Part shown: positions 49,050 through 57,081 of the stretch, in pieces
Layout: every line of letters begins with the position of its first letter
How positions within the stretch are numbered: position 1 is the first letter of the stretch
Assembly (NCBI RefSeq): GCF_019931575.1
Contig: NZ_CP082923.1
Location: 3,286,001 to 3,350,000, forward strand
DNA: 64,000 nucleotides
Direction: 5' to 3'
DNA from: Caulobacter segnis
GTDB taxonomy: Bacteria; Pseudomonadota; Alphaproteobacteria; Caulobacterales; Caulobacteraceae
Program-made: the position numbers and the translations under genes
Notes under the pieces: model-generated
Told to the model about the DNA's origin: nothing
The model's database searches: none
Seen by the model: the letters and a program-made list of their open reading frames with translations, nothing else

Positions 49050-50156
49050 TCAAGACGCCAGTCGCGCGGGCGCGTAGCGCTGGGGGTCGACACCGTGGCC
49101 GCTCAGGGCCGCCGGCGGTTCCTCGCCCAGGATCAGGCTGGCCGCCAGCTGGCTGACCGCGGGCGAGGTCTGGACGCCGAAGCCGCCCAGCCCCGCCAGC
49201 CAGAAGAACCCCTCGGCGTCGGGCGCCCAGCCGATCGCCGGCGCCTGGTCCGAGGCGAAGGTCCGCAGACCCGCCCACGCGCGCTCGACCCGTGACACGC
49301 GATGGTCGCACATGGTCTCGAACCGCAGCACCGCCCGCGCGATGTCGACCTTCTCGGGCGCCGCGTCGCAAGGTCGCGAAGGCTGGGCGTCGGCCGGCGT
49401 GATCAGCAGCGCGCCGTGATAGGGCCGGAAATAGAACCGCTCGCGCACGTCCTTGACGATCGGCCAGGCCGAGAACCCCGCGCGCTCGACCGGCGGCGTC
49501 AGGACGACCGTGCGACGCAGCGGCGTCAGGCCCAGCGGCGCGACGCCGGCGGCCTTCGCCAGGGTATCGGCCCACGGACCGGCGGCGTTGACCAGGATCT
49601 TCGCCTCCAGCGTCCCCTTCTCGCCGGTCAGCCGCCACTCCTCGCCGCGCCGTTCGATCCTGGGCTCGCCCGAGTCGACGATCAGGTGAGCGCCCGCGTC
49701 GAGCGCCATGCGGCGGAAAAGGTCCAGCAGCGCCGCGACGTCGATGTCCCCAGCCTCGGCCTCCAGCCAGGCGCCGTCGATCACGTCCTCGCGCAGGATC
49801 GGGAACAGGCTCACGGCCTGGCGCGGCGACAGCGCCTGCAACGGCACGTCGGCCGCCTGGGCCAGGCCGAACGGCGCCAGATGCGGCAGGCGACCGACAT
49901 GCAGCGCCTGGCGCGGCCGGAAGATCACGCCGATCGGGTCGAGGGCCGCCGTCAGGAACGCGTGACTGGCGCGGGTCAGCGGGCCGACGGCCGCACCGCC
50001 GTACGAGGGCAGGAACATCGCCGCCGACCGCGCCGTCGTCATGCTGCCCAGGGCGGGCTCGCGCTCGACCAGGGCCACCTTCAGACGGGGCGCCAGCCGC
50101 GCGGCCAGAGCGACGCCGGCGATCCCTCCGCCCACGATGGCGACATCGACCCGCAC
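49050..50156 (-). CDS. FAD-dependent DAO-type oxidoreductase
   Basis: A 368-aa flavoprotein of the D-amino-acid oxidase family. The FAD site V-D-V-A-I-V-G-G-G-I-A-G-V-A-L-A is at about 3-18, followed by an E-R-E acidic end. The family fingerprint N-A-A-G-P-W-A-D lies near 190 and a C-terminal F-W-L-A-G-L-G-G-F-G-V-Q-T-S-P near 320. It resembles D-arginine dehydrogenase (DauA) subgroup proteins. It starts 1 bp after ubiV and is the last gene of the ubiT-ubiU-ubiV unit. It may be a hydroxylase/dehydrogenase linked to ubiquinone or an unrelated amine oxidase. Confidence 0.82.
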   Translation of the reverse strand: MRVDVAIVGGGIAGVALAARLAPRLKVALVEREPALGSMTTARSAAMFLPSYGGAAVGPLTRASHAFLTAALDPIGVIFRPRQALHVGRLPHLAPFGLAQAADVPLQALSPRQAVSLFPILREDVIDGAWLEAEAGDIDVAALLDLFRRMALDAGAHLIVDSGEPRIERRGEEWRLTGEKGTLEAKILVNAAGPWADTLAKAAGVAPLGLTPLRRTVVLTPPVERAGFSAWPIVKDVRERFYFRPYHGALLITPADAQPSRPCDAAPEKVDIARAVLRFETMCDHRVSRVERAWAGLRTFASDQAPAIGWAPDAEGFFWLAGLGGFGVQTSPAVSQLAASLILGEEPPAALSGHGVDPQRYAPARLAS

Positions 50157-50157
50157 C

Positions 50158-51060
50158 TCAGAGGGTCTCCATCGACAGCATGCCGGCCTGGCCGTGCAGA
50201 TAGCCGTTGATCAGCGGTCCCGGCGGCCGGGTCGCCGCCACCGCCGCCCGCAGTCCGGCGCCGTCGAACTCGCCGCGCACGAAGGCGCCGAACGCCGCCA
50301 GCACGGCCCGGACGTCGCCGGTGTGCGGCGAGATCCGCAACGCCTTCACGCCCGCCGCCACCAGGCGTTCGACGTCGGCGTCAGCCAGATGGACGCCGTG
50401 CGACATGGTCTGGATGCCGTTGACCGCCAGGAACGGCTCGCCGTCGACGGTGCGGACGGTCATCCCGTCGGGATCGGTCTCGCAGACGAACAGGCAGCCG
50501 TCCTTGTGCGCCTTGTGGGCCCGCGCGTGATAGCAGCGCCCCGACAGCGCCAGCGGCAGCCGGCCATAGGCGAAGAGCTCGATCTCGACCTGGGGACACG
50601 CCCGGGCGATCGCGGCGACGGCGTCCAGCGACAGCTCGACATTGGCGCAGATCCGCTGGCAGCCCCGCGCCGCCAGGGCCGTCACGGCGCTCTCGTTATA
50701 GAGGTTCAGCATGGGACCGGCGACGAAGGCCGCGCCCTTCGGCAGGCAGGCCAGGGCCGCGACGTCGTTGACCTCCAGGAGCGTGCTGGCCTCGGCCAGT
50801 TCGCGCACCGCCCTCGCCTCGCGCGGCGTGGCGGGCAGCGCCTGGCTGGCCCAGACCACCGACTTGCCGGCGCGGGTCAGCGCCTCCTCGGCCAACAGCA
50901 GCGACTCCACGGTCAGCGGCGAGCGCTTGCCGCAGACCACCTCGCCCAGATAGACGCGCGACACCTCTGGCGCGGCGGCGACCTGGGCGTAGTAGTCGGT
51001 GATACGCTCCGGCGACCACAGGAACATCAGCGGACCGACGGTCAGCTCCAGGTCGCTCAT
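50158..51060 (-). CDS. ubiV: O2-independent ubiquinone biosynthesis protein UbiV (U32 family)
   Basis: A 300-aa U32-peptidase-like protein that, with UbiU, hydroxylates the quinone ring precursor without oxygen. It shows E-L-T-V-G-P-L-M-F-L-W, Y-L-G-E-V-V-C-G-K-R near 40, C-Q-R-I-C-A-N-V-E-L-S, L-A-L-S-G-R-C-Y-H-A-R-A-H and a later C-L-F-V-C. These cysteines are the [4Fe-4S] ligands of this branch. The ATG overlaps the ubiU stop (ATGA). The complete ubiT-ubiU-ubiV set is present, which strongly supports the assignment. Confidence 0.92.
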   Translation of the reverse strand: MSDLELTVGPLMFLWSPERITDYYAQVAAAPEVSRVYLGEVVCGKRSPLTVESLLLAEEALTRAGKSVVWASQALPATPREARAVRELAEASTLLEVNDVAALACLPKGAAFVAGPMLNLYNESAVTALAARGCQRICANVELSLDAVAAIARACPQVEIELFAYGRLPLALSGRCYHARAHKAHKDGCLFVCETDPDGMTVRTVDGEPFLAVNGIQTMSHGVHLADADVERLVAAGVKALRISPHTGDVRAVLAAFGAFVRGEFDGAGLRAAVAATRPPGPLINGYLHGQAGMLSMETL

Positions 51061-52049
51061 CGCCATTTCCTCTTGTACGCGCCCTCGGTCTCGCGCCCGC
51101 CCTCGGCCAGGTCGGTCAGCATGCGGGCGAACGGCTCGCAGTCGCGGCCGGCGTCCAAGGCGTCGATCGCGCCCCGGAAAGCCTCGGTCACGCGCCGGAC
51201 ATAGGTCTTGCCCCGCTGACGCCCCTCGACCTTGATCGCCTTGACCCCGGCCGCGCGCAGGTCGCGCAGGACGGTCATGGCGTTCAGGCTGACCGGATCC
51301 TCGAACAGGTACGAGGTGTCGCCCATGGCCTCGAAGCGCCCCTTGCACAGGGTCGGATAGCCGGCCGACTCGCCCGCCCCGAAACGGTCGATCGCCACCC
51401 CGGCCAGGCGCGGCGTCAGGCCGTTCGCGTCGGTCTCGAAGCTCACCGCCTCGGGCGGCGAGCAGACGCCCGACAGGTTGGGCGAGCGGCCCGTGGCATA
51501 GGACGACAGCGCGCAGCGACCCTCGGCCATCACGCAAAGACCGCCGAACACGAAGGCCTCCAGCTCGACGCTGGTCGCCTTGGCCAGGGTGGCGATCTCG
51601 GGCGCCGTCATGACGCGCGGCAGCACCACCCGGCGGACGCCGAAGGACTCGGCGTAGAAGGCGATCGCCTCGGCCGAGTTGGCGGCCGCCTGCACGGACA
51701 GATGCAGCCGCAGGTCCGGATAGGCCTGACGGGCGTAGGACAGCACGCCGATGTCGGCGACGATCACCGCGTGCGCCCCGGCCGCGACCGCTGTGTCGAC
51801 CGAGCGCCGCCAGGTCTCGTCGGCCCCGGCGCGGGCGAAGGTGTTGATGGCCACCAGCACCTTGGCCCCATGGCCTCGGGCGAAGGCGACGGCCTCCGTC
51901 ATCTCGGCGGGCGAGAAGTTCAGGCCCGGGAAGTTGCGGGCGTTCGTCTCGTCGCGCAGACCGCAATAGACGCTGTCGGCGCCGGCCTCGACGGCGGCGC
52001 GCAGCATCGGCGGCGAGCCGGCGGGACAGACCAGTTCGATCGATCCCAC
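51057..52049 (-). CDS. ubiU: O2-independent ubiquinone biosynthesis protein UbiU (U32 family)
   Basis: A 330-aa U32 protein beginning at GTG (V-G-S-I-E-L-V-C-P-A-G-S), two bases after the ubiT stop. Family motifs are A-G-A-D-S-V-Y-C-G, N-A-R-N-F, F-V-F-G-G-L-C-V-M-A-E-G-R-C near 170 and the Y-P-T-L-C-K-G-R and K-V-E-G-R-Q-R stretches. The cysteines around 170-190 and 230 would ligate [4Fe-4S]. It partners UbiV in anaerobic hydroxylation of ubiquinone precursors, as needed for quinol-driven NO and cbb3 respiration. Confidence 0.93.
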   Translation of the reverse strand: MGSIELVCPAGSPPMLRAAVEAGADSVYCGLRDETNARNFPGLNFSPAEMTEAVAFARGHGAKVLVAINTFARAGADETWRRSVDTAVAAGAHAVIVADIGVLSYARQAYPDLRLHLSVQAAANSAEAIAFYAESFGVRRVVLPRVMTAPEIATLAKATSVELEAFVFGGLCVMAEGRCALSSYATGRSPNLSGVCSPPEAVSFETDANGLTPRLAGVAIDRFGAGESAGYPTLCKGRFEAMGDTSYLFEDPVSLNAMTVLRDLRAAGVKAIKVEGRQRGKTYVRRVTEAFRGAIDALDAGRDCEPFARMLTDLAEGGRETEGAYKRKWR

Positions 52050-52051
52050 GC

Positions 52052-52561
52052 TCAGGCGCTCCGCCAGCGCTGGGTCGTCCAGTTCAGGCCGCGATTGACA
52101 AGATCGCGGGCCGGCCTGGGCGCGCCGATCAGGTCGGCCAGGGTCAGATCGGCCGCCTCCAGCGCGTTGTGCAGGGCGACCACCGCGCTGGTGTCGCCCT
52201 CCACCTGGATCCGCCGCGAGAAGAAGGCGGCGTCGGCGTCCATCGTGCCGTCGAACAGTTGCAGGAGATCCAGCAGGGCGCCGCGGATCCGCACCGCCGC
52301 CTCGGGCGCAGCCCCAGCCGCGACCAGACGAATCTCGCCCTCGATTCCGGCAGGGCGAAGACAGAAGGCCACCGGGAGGTCGGTCGGCGCGATCAGGTAC
52401 AGCCGCCGAGCATGCTCGCCCAGCCGGACGAAAGCCTCCGGATGGGCCCGCGCCAGGCGACGCAGGCTGAACGTCAGGAAGGCGCTGGGCGGCAGCAGCA
52501 ACGGACGCGCCAGCAGCGCCTCCCAGCGGCCCTTGCCGCCCTGTCGTCGAGCACCAGTCAT
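52052..52561 (-). CDS. ubiT: O2-independent ubiquinone biosynthesis accessory factor UbiT (SCP2 domain)
   Basis: A 169-aa protein with a sterol-carrier-protein-2 domain (about 55-150). Indicative segments are R-L-Y-L-I-A-P-T-D-L-P-V-A-F, V-R-I-R-G-A-L-L-D-L-L-Q-L-F-D-G-T-M-D-A-D-A-A-F-F-S-R-R and I-Q-V-E-G-D-T. UbiT is thought to bind the lipid quinone precursors for UbiU/UbiV. First gene of the unit, with an Fnr-type box (52635-52648) upstream. Confidence 0.92.
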   Translation of the reverse strand: MTGARRQGGKGRWEALLARPLLLPPSAFLTFSLRRLARAHPEAFVRLGEHARRLYLIAPTDLPVAFCLRPAGIEGEIRLVAAGAAPEAAVRIRGALLDLLQLFDGTMDADAAFFSRRIQVEGDTSAVVALHNALEAADLTLADLIGAPRPARDLVNRGLNWTTQRWRSA

Positions 52562-52634
52562 GTCGCCTCCAAAGTTGGGGCCGCGACCCTAGGCTTGGTC
52601 GACGCGCGGACAATGACGCCGTTCAAGGCCCGGC

Positions 52635-52648
52635 TTGACGCTCATCAA
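52635..52648. promoter_or_regulatory. Fnr box of the ubiT-ubiU-ubiV unit
   Basis: TTGACGCTCATCAA, one change from the perfect TTGAT-N4-ATCAA site. The centre is about 80 bp before the ubiT ATG, so the start point would be about 39 bp upstream of the gene. Confidence 0.65.
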
Positions 52649-52666
52649 GACGCCCGAAACGCGCCT

Positions 52667-52680
52667 TTGAGCGTCCGCAA
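52667..52680. promoter_or_regulatory. Fnr/FixK-type box of the RIC unit
   Basis: TTGAGCGTCCGCAA, a TTG-N8-CAA site in the same divergent gap, 32 bp from the ubiT box. The centre is about 58 bp before the small gene at 52732, leaving a 17-base leader if at -41.5, with CTAACC as a possible -10. Confidence 0.55.
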
Positions 52681-52731
52681 CGTTCCGCGCGCGGCGAGGC
52701 GCTAACCGTTCTCGGCGATGGAGGACGGATC

Positions 52732-52956
52732 ATGAGCGATTGGGCGAAGGACGCGGTGGTGGCCCGCGCCAGGACGCGCGGTGTCTTCTATGTCAGCCAG
52801 GTTCCGGGAACCTCGGGCCTGCGCGCGCTGTGCGCCGAGCTGGTCCGCGAGGGCCTGCTGGCCCCGGCGGGCCGCCGCGGCGCCATGCTGGCCTACTACC
52901 CGACCGGCGACACGAATTTGGCGGCGCGCAACGTCCAGGATCGGCCGGCGTCGTAG
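52732..52956 (+). CDS. Small hypothetical protein, 74 aa
   Basis: A 74-residue basic protein with a strong GGAGG ribosome site, 23 bp before the RIC gene. The middle (S-G-L-R-A-L-C-A-E-L-V-R-E-G-L-L-A-P-A-G-R-R-G) resembles part of a winged helix, but it is too short for a confident fold. One cysteine is present. Codon bias matches neighbours. Position under an Fnr-type box and ahead of RIC suggests a role in NO stress or iron-sulfur repair; nothing more can be said. Confidence 0.65.
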   Translation: MSDWAKDAVVARARTRGVFYVSQVPGTSGLRALCAELVREGLLAPAGRRGAMLAYYPTGDTNLAARNVQDRPAS

Positions 52957-52979
52957 TCGGAATGGCAGAGGAGATCATC

Positions 52980-53639
52980 ATGGACATCACCGCCGCCCTG
53001 CCCCTGCGCCATCTGGCCGTTCGCGACATCGCCATCCGTCGCCCGGGAGCCACGGCCGTCTTCCGTCGCTTCAAGATCGACTACTGCTGCGGCGGCGGGG
53101 CGTCGCTGGCGTCGGCGGCGGAGAAACGCGGCGTCGAGGTCGACAGGCTGATCGCCGCGCTCGAGGCGGCGACGCCGACGGACGAGCCCGCGCCTACCGA
53201 GACCGCCGCGCTGATCGACCATCTGCTGGAACGCTATCACGAGGTCCATCGCCGCCAGTTTCCTGAGGCGATCCGCCTGGCCGCTCGCGTCGAGGCGGTG
53301 CACCGCGACGACCTCGACTGCCCCACCGGCCTCTCGCAGCACCTGGCCTTCATGTTCGACGACCTGGAGATGCACCATCAGAAGGAGGAGATGGGCCTCT
53401 TCCCGATGATGCGGCGTGGCGACGCCGACGCGGCCGGCCCGATCGCCTGCATGGAGGCCGAGCACGAGGACGTCGTCGAGCAGCTGAAGGGCCTGGCCCG
53501 GCTGACGCACGACTTCGCTCCGCCCCCCGAGGCGTGCAACACCTGGCAGGCGCTCTACGCGCTGTGCCGCGAGATCGACGCCGACCTGCGCGACCACATG
53601 CACCTGGAGAACAACATCCTGTTCCGACGTTTCGGCTAG
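52980..53639 (+). CDS. RIC iron-sulfur cluster repair di-iron protein (YtfE/ScdA/DnrN)
   Basis: A 219-aa di-iron protein that helps restore iron-sulfur clusters damaged by NO. The ScdA_N domain has F-K-I-D-Y-C-C-G-G-G with C36/C37. The hemerythrin-like C-terminal part has the histidine/glutamate set: L-E-R-Y-H-E-V-H, L-Q-H-L-A-F-M-F-D-D, M-H-H-Q-K-E-E, A-E-H-E-D-V and D-H-M-H-L-E-N-N-I-L-F. The ATG at 52980 was chosen because AGAGGAG lies just before it. Co-transcribed with the small gene at 52732; convergent with fixJ. Confidence 0.93.
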   Translation: MDITAALPLRHLAVRDIAIRRPGATAVFRRFKIDYCCGGGASLASAAEKRGVEVDRLIAALEAATPTDEPAPTETAALIDHLLERYHEVHRRQFPEAIRLAARVEAVHRDDLDCPTGLSQHLAFMFDDLEMHHQKEEMGLFPMMRRGDADAAGPIACMEAEHEDVVEQLKGLARLTHDFAPPPEACNTWQALYALCREIDADLRDHMHLENNILFRRFG

Positions 53640-53646
53640 GGCCTGT

Positions 53647-54255
53647 CTAGTCGGGCTCCCTGACCGACAAGGCCATGCGCACGAGCTCGGAGAGGCTGCG
53701 CGCCTGCATCTTGGTCATCAGGTTGGCGCGGTAGATTTCCACCGTGCGCGGGCTGATGCCCAGGTCGTAGGCGATGACCTTGTTGGCCTTGCCTTCGACC
53801 AGGCCGCCCAGCACCTCGCTCTCGCGCGGGGACAGGGCGGCGATGCGCTTGCGGGTCTCCGACAGGGCGGCGTCCTGCTCGCTCTGGGCCTTGCCCTGCT
53901 GCAGCGCCGTGCGGAGCGCGGACAGCAGCAGCTCTTCGTCGAAGGGCTTTTCGATGAAGTCTACCACCCCGGCCTTCATCGCCTCGATCGCCAGCGGCAC
54001 GTCGGCGTGGCCGGTCATGACGACCACCGGCGCGCGATAGCCCCGCTCCTTGAGACGACGGACCATCTCGATGCCGTTCATTTCGGGCATGCGCACGTCG
54101 GTGAGAACACAGCCGCCATCCTCGGGCAGGTCCTCCAGGAACGCCACGGCGGACTCGAACAGGCGATACGGGATGCGATTGACCTGCAGCAGGAAGCCCA
54201 GCGAGTCGCGCATGGCCGCATCGTCGTCGATGATGTGAACGACACCCTCACTCAA
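53647..54255 (-). CDS. fixJ: Response regulator FixJ
   Basis: A 202-aa two-domain regulator: a receiver with phospho-acceptor D53 ([12 protein letters not shown]) and the conserved lysine in F-I-E-K-P-F, and a LuxR-type helix-turn-helix ([22 protein letters not shown], then [11 protein letters not shown]). When phosphorylated by FixL at low oxygen it switches on fixK and, through it, respiratory genes. It overlaps fixL by 8 bp. Confidence 0.94.
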   Translation of the reverse strand: MSEGVVHIIDDDAAMRDSLGFLLQVNRIPYRLFESAVAFLEDLPEDGGCVLTDVRMPEMNGIEMVRRLKERGYRAPVVVMTGHADVPLAIEAMKAGVVDFIEKPFDEELLLSALRTALQQGKAQSEQDAALSETRKRIAALSPRESEVLGGLVEGKANKVIAYDLGISPRTVEIYRANLMTKMQARSLSELVRMALSVREPD

Positions 54256-55738
54256 GATCCAGGTCTCCTTCCACGGTCTTCAGGGTGAACTTGAAGGTCG
54301 CGCCGCCGCCTTCGGTGGCTTCGACCCACAGCCGGCCGCCGTGCGCCTCGATGATCGTCCGCGAGATCGACAGTCCGACACCCATACCGGTTCGCTTGGT
54401 GGTCATGAACGGCGAGAACAAGCTGTCGGCGATTTCTGGGGCGATTCCAGGCCCCGTGTCGCTGACCGTGACCAGAGCCTCGTCGTCCAGGCGCCCGACG
54501 CTGATGTTCAGCTCGCGCCGCTCGCTCTCTTCCATGGCGTCGACAGCGTTACGGACCAGGTTGACGATCACCTGCTGGACCTGGACCCGGTCGGCCAGCA
54601 CCTGGTCGACCTCGTTGTCGTAGCCGAAGCGCACGTCCACGCCCAGCTCGCGCACCCCGACCAGGGCCAGGGCCGCGGCCTCCTCGACCATGCGCTTGAG
54701 GCTCTCGATGTGCTTTTCCGTTTCGCCGCGAGCCACGAAGTCGCGCAGGCGGCGGATGATGGCCCCCGCGCGCAGAGCCTGTTCGCCGGCCTTGTCCAGC
54801 GCGCCGCCCAGCAGGGCGCGGTCGATCTCGGGCTCCTCCAGCAGCCGACGGCCGCCCTTCAGGTAGTTGGCCATGGCCGAGAGCGGCTGGTTGATCTCGT
54901 GCGCCAGGGCCGAGGCCATCTCGCCCATCGAGGTCAGGCGGGCGATGTGCACCAGTTCGCCCTGCAGCTCCTGAAGCCGGGCCTGGGTGCGCTGGGTCTC
55001 GGTCAGGTCGCGCACGAAGCCGGTGAAGAAGCGACCTCGCCCGGTCCGAATCTCGCCGACCGCCAGCTCCATCGGAAAGGTCGAGCCGTCCTTGCGTTCG
55101 CCGATCACCACGCGCCCCAGGCCGATGATCCGCCGCTCGCCCGTGGCGTAGTAGCGCTGCAGATAGCCGTCATGCGCCGAGCGGTAGGGTTCGGGCATCA
55201 GCCGGCTGACGTTCTGGCCGGCCATCTCGGCCGCCGTCCAGCCGAACAGGCGCTCGGCGGTGGAGCTGAACGACCGCACCAGACCCGCCTCGTCGATCAG
55301 CACCATGGCGTCGGGCACGGTGTCGAGGATCGAGGCCAGGTGGGCCTCGCGCAGTAGGAGATCCTCGGTCACCCCGTCCCCCCGCCGGCGCGCGATGCGG
55401 AACCGCTCGCCGCCGAAGCTGATGGCGCCGCTGACGGCCACATAGAGCCCCGCGCCGATCCAGTCGCCCAGGTCCAGGCCGTCGTGTCGGCTGCCCAGTC
55501 CCAGCAGCGCGACCAGCCCCAGGGCGCTGGCCAGCAATCCGCCCGCCAGCCCGCGATAGGCCGCGGCGGCGACCACCGCCGGAAAGAAGAAGAGATAAAG
55601 CCCGCGATCGCCCAGCAGCGGCTCGAACAGCAGGCGCGTGGCCGCGCCCAATATGACGAGCCCCACCGCGATGCCCGCGGCCATCGCCCATTCCCGCACG
55701 GGGTCCGGCCGCGATTTGAGGAACTCGTCGATGGTCAT
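54248..55738 (-). CDS. fixL: Oxygen-sensing histidine kinase FixL
   Basis: A 496-aa membrane kinase. Four hydrophobic segments occupy about 18-110. The PAS domain (about 130-250) has the heme-ligand H189 in P-Y-R-S-A-H-D-G-Y and [10 protein letters not shown], as in rhizobial FixL. The phospho-acceptor is H280 ([11 protein letters not shown]), and the ATP-binding N-box ([10 protein letters not shown]) and D-T-G-P-G motif follow. At low oxygen the heme is free of O2 and the kinase phosphorylates FixJ. A degenerate receiver gene that may inhibit it lies 0.9 kb away. Confidence 0.94.
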   Translation of the reverse strand: MTIDEFLKSRPDPVREWAMAAGIAVGLVILGAATRLLFEPLLGDRGLYLFFFPAVVAAAAYRGLAGGLLASALGLVALLGLGSRHDGLDLGDWIGAGLYVAVSGAISFGGERFRIARRRGDGVTEDLLLREAHLASILDTVPDAMVLIDEAGLVRSFSSTAERLFGWTAAEMAGQNVSRLMPEPYRSAHDGYLQRYYATGERRIIGLGRVVIGERKDGSTFPMELAVGEIRTGRGRFFTGFVRDLTETQRTQARLQELQGELVHIARLTSMGEMASALAHEINQPLSAMANYLKGGRRLLEEPEIDRALLGGALDKAGEQALRAGAIIRRLRDFVARGETEKHIESLKRMVEEAAALALVGVRELGVDVRFGYDNEVDQVLADRVQVQQVIVNLVRNAVDAMEESERRELNISVGRLDDEALVTVSDTGPGIAPEIADSLFSPFMTTKRTGMGVGLSISRTIIEAHGGRLWVEATEGGGATFKFTLKTVEGDLDLE

Positions 55739-55883
55739 GTCTCCGCGCTAGGGCCCGTCGACGAGCCTGGCCACCCAGGGATTCTCCTTAGGGTCAGACC
55801 AGAATTTTTCGACCAGCCGCGCGGCCGTATCAAGCTTCTCATCGGGCGGCCAAGGGCTCGTCACCTGTATAAGGGCAGCGGCC

Positions 55884-56573
55884 ATGACTGGTCCCCAAAT
55901 TAATCTGGACGTCCACCACCGGCCCAAGGGCGTTTCGGACGTCGTCGCCTTCGGTTTCGTCAAGGCCCTGCGCTTCTGCGCCGACACCTTCTTCGCCAAG
56001 CGCTACGGCCACCGCGCCGTGGTCCTGGAAACCGTCGCGGCGGTGCCCGGCATGGTCGGCGCCACGCTGAACCACCTGAAGTGCCTGCGCCGGATGGAAG
56101 GCGACAAGGGCTGGATCAAGACCCTGATGGACGAGGCCGAGAACGAGCGCATGCACCTGATGACCTTCATCGAGGTGGCCAAGCCGACCCTGTTCGAGCG
56201 CTTCGTGGTCGTCGCCGCTCAGTGGGTCTTCTACATGTTCTTCTTCGGCCTCTACCTGGTCAGTTCGAAGACCGCCCACCGCGTGGTCGGCTACTTCGAG
56301 GAAGAAGCGGTGATCAGCTACACGCACTATCTCGCCGAGATCGACGAAGGCCGCAGCGCCAACGTTCCGGCGCCGCAGATCGCCCTCGACTACTGGAACC
56401 TGCCCGCCGGCAGCACCCTGCGTGACGTGGTCGAGGTCGTCCGCGCCGACGAGGCCCACCACCGCGACGTCAACCACGGCTTCGCCAACGAGCTGTGCGG
56501 CCTGCCCGCGGGCGAGGTGGCGCCCTGCCCGCCGCACGTGGTTCTCGAACCGAACTGGAAGGCGGCCGCCTGA
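55884..56573 (+). CDS. Alternative oxidase (di-iron ubiquinol oxidase)
   Basis: A 229-aa membrane-bound di-iron oxidase that passes electrons from ubiquinol to oxygen without pumping protons and is insensitive to cyanide. The four ligand helices are visible: E49 (V-V-L-E-T), E88-x2-H91 (N-E-R-M-H-L), E140 (F-E-E-E-A-V) and E190-x2-H193 (D-E-A-H-H). The hydrophobic [12 protein letters not shown] segment between helices is typical. It is rare in bacteria and sits next to fixL, divergent from it. No Fnr-type box was seen upstream. Confidence 0.92.
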   Translation: MTGPQINLDVHHRPKGVSDVVAFGFVKALRFCADTFFAKRYGHRAVVLETVAAVPGMVGATLNHLKCLRRMEGDKGWIKTLMDEAENERMHLMTFIEVAKPTLFERFVVVAAQWVFYMFFFGLYLVSSKTAHRVVGYFEEEAVISYTHYLAEIDEGRSANVPAPQIALDYWNLPAGSTLRDVVEVVRADEAHHRDVNHGFANELCGLPAGEVAPCPPHVVLEPNWKAAA

Positions 56574-56582
56574 TCTCCCTCT

Positions 56583-56610
56583 GACGGCGACGTCGAAAGG
56601 CGTCGCCGTC
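56583..56610 (+). terminator. Hairpin after the alternative oxidase gene
   Basis: A 10-bp stem GACGGCGACG/CGTCGCCGTC with an 8-base loop just after the stop codon. There is no T-run, so it may be an attenuator or a weak terminator before the downstream pseudo-receiver gene. Confidence 0.5.
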
Positions 56611-56629
56611 CTCGCCCCGGAACCGTCCC

Positions 56630-57010
56630 GTGTCCATCGCCCTCTCTCCCAACGCGCCGCGCGTCCTGCTCCTCGACCAGGACGTGGCGGTCCGTCAGGC
56701 GCTGTGCTTCTCGCTGGCCCTGGACGGCTACGCCGTCGAGCCCTTCGGCGATCCGCGCAGCTTTACCCAGCGCCTGGACGCCGAGGTCGTCGACGCCGTC
56801 ATCATCGGCCACGCCCCGCCGACGATCCCCGGGCCGCAACTGGTCGAGCAGGTGCGCGCGCGCAACGCCAGCACCGCCGTGCTGATGACCGCGACCAATC
56901 CCACCACCGAACTCAGCCGCGCCGCCCTGCGGGACCACGTGTCGCTGATCGAGAAACCCCTTCTGGGCGATACCCTGCTCCAGGCCCTGGACGCCGCGCT
57001 CGCCCGCTGA
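56630..57010 (+). CDS. Stand-alone degenerate receiver protein (FixT-like candidate)
   Basis: A 126-aa protein with a GTG start and the receiver fold only: V-L-L-L-D-Q-D-V-A-V-R at 12-22 supplies the acidic pocket, L-M-T-A-T-N the threonine, and I-E-K-P-L the lysine. The phospho-acceptor aspartate position reads V-V-D-A-V-I-I-G-H, with glycine where aspartate is expected. It therefore cannot be phosphorylated in the normal way. In Caulobacter and rhizobia a receiver-like inhibitor (FixT) acts on FixL; this protein, so near fixLJ, may do the same. The cysteine set described for some FixT proteins is not seen here. Confidence 0.75.
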   Translation: MSIALSPNAPRVLLLDQDVAVRQALCFSLALDGYAVEPFGDPRSFTQRLDAEVVDAVIIGHAPPTIPGPQLVEQVRARNASTAVLMTATNPTTELSRAALRDHVSLIEKPLLGDTLLQALDAALAR

Positions 57011-57034
57011 AAAAGCGGACCTGTTCAAGCAGGT

Positions 57035-57048
57035 TTGTCGACGCACAA
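57035..57048. promoter_or_regulatory. Fnr/FixK-type box upstream of nnrS
   Basis: TTGTCGACGCACAA centred 40.5 bp before the A of the nnrS ATG, with TAGAGT at 57070-57075 as -10. This geometry places the transcription start on the ATG itself. No ribosome-binding sequence is visible, so a leaderless transcript is predicted. Confidence 0.6.
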
Positions 57049-57081
57049 CGACAAGGCCCGTCCTCGTCCTAGAGTCGATCC

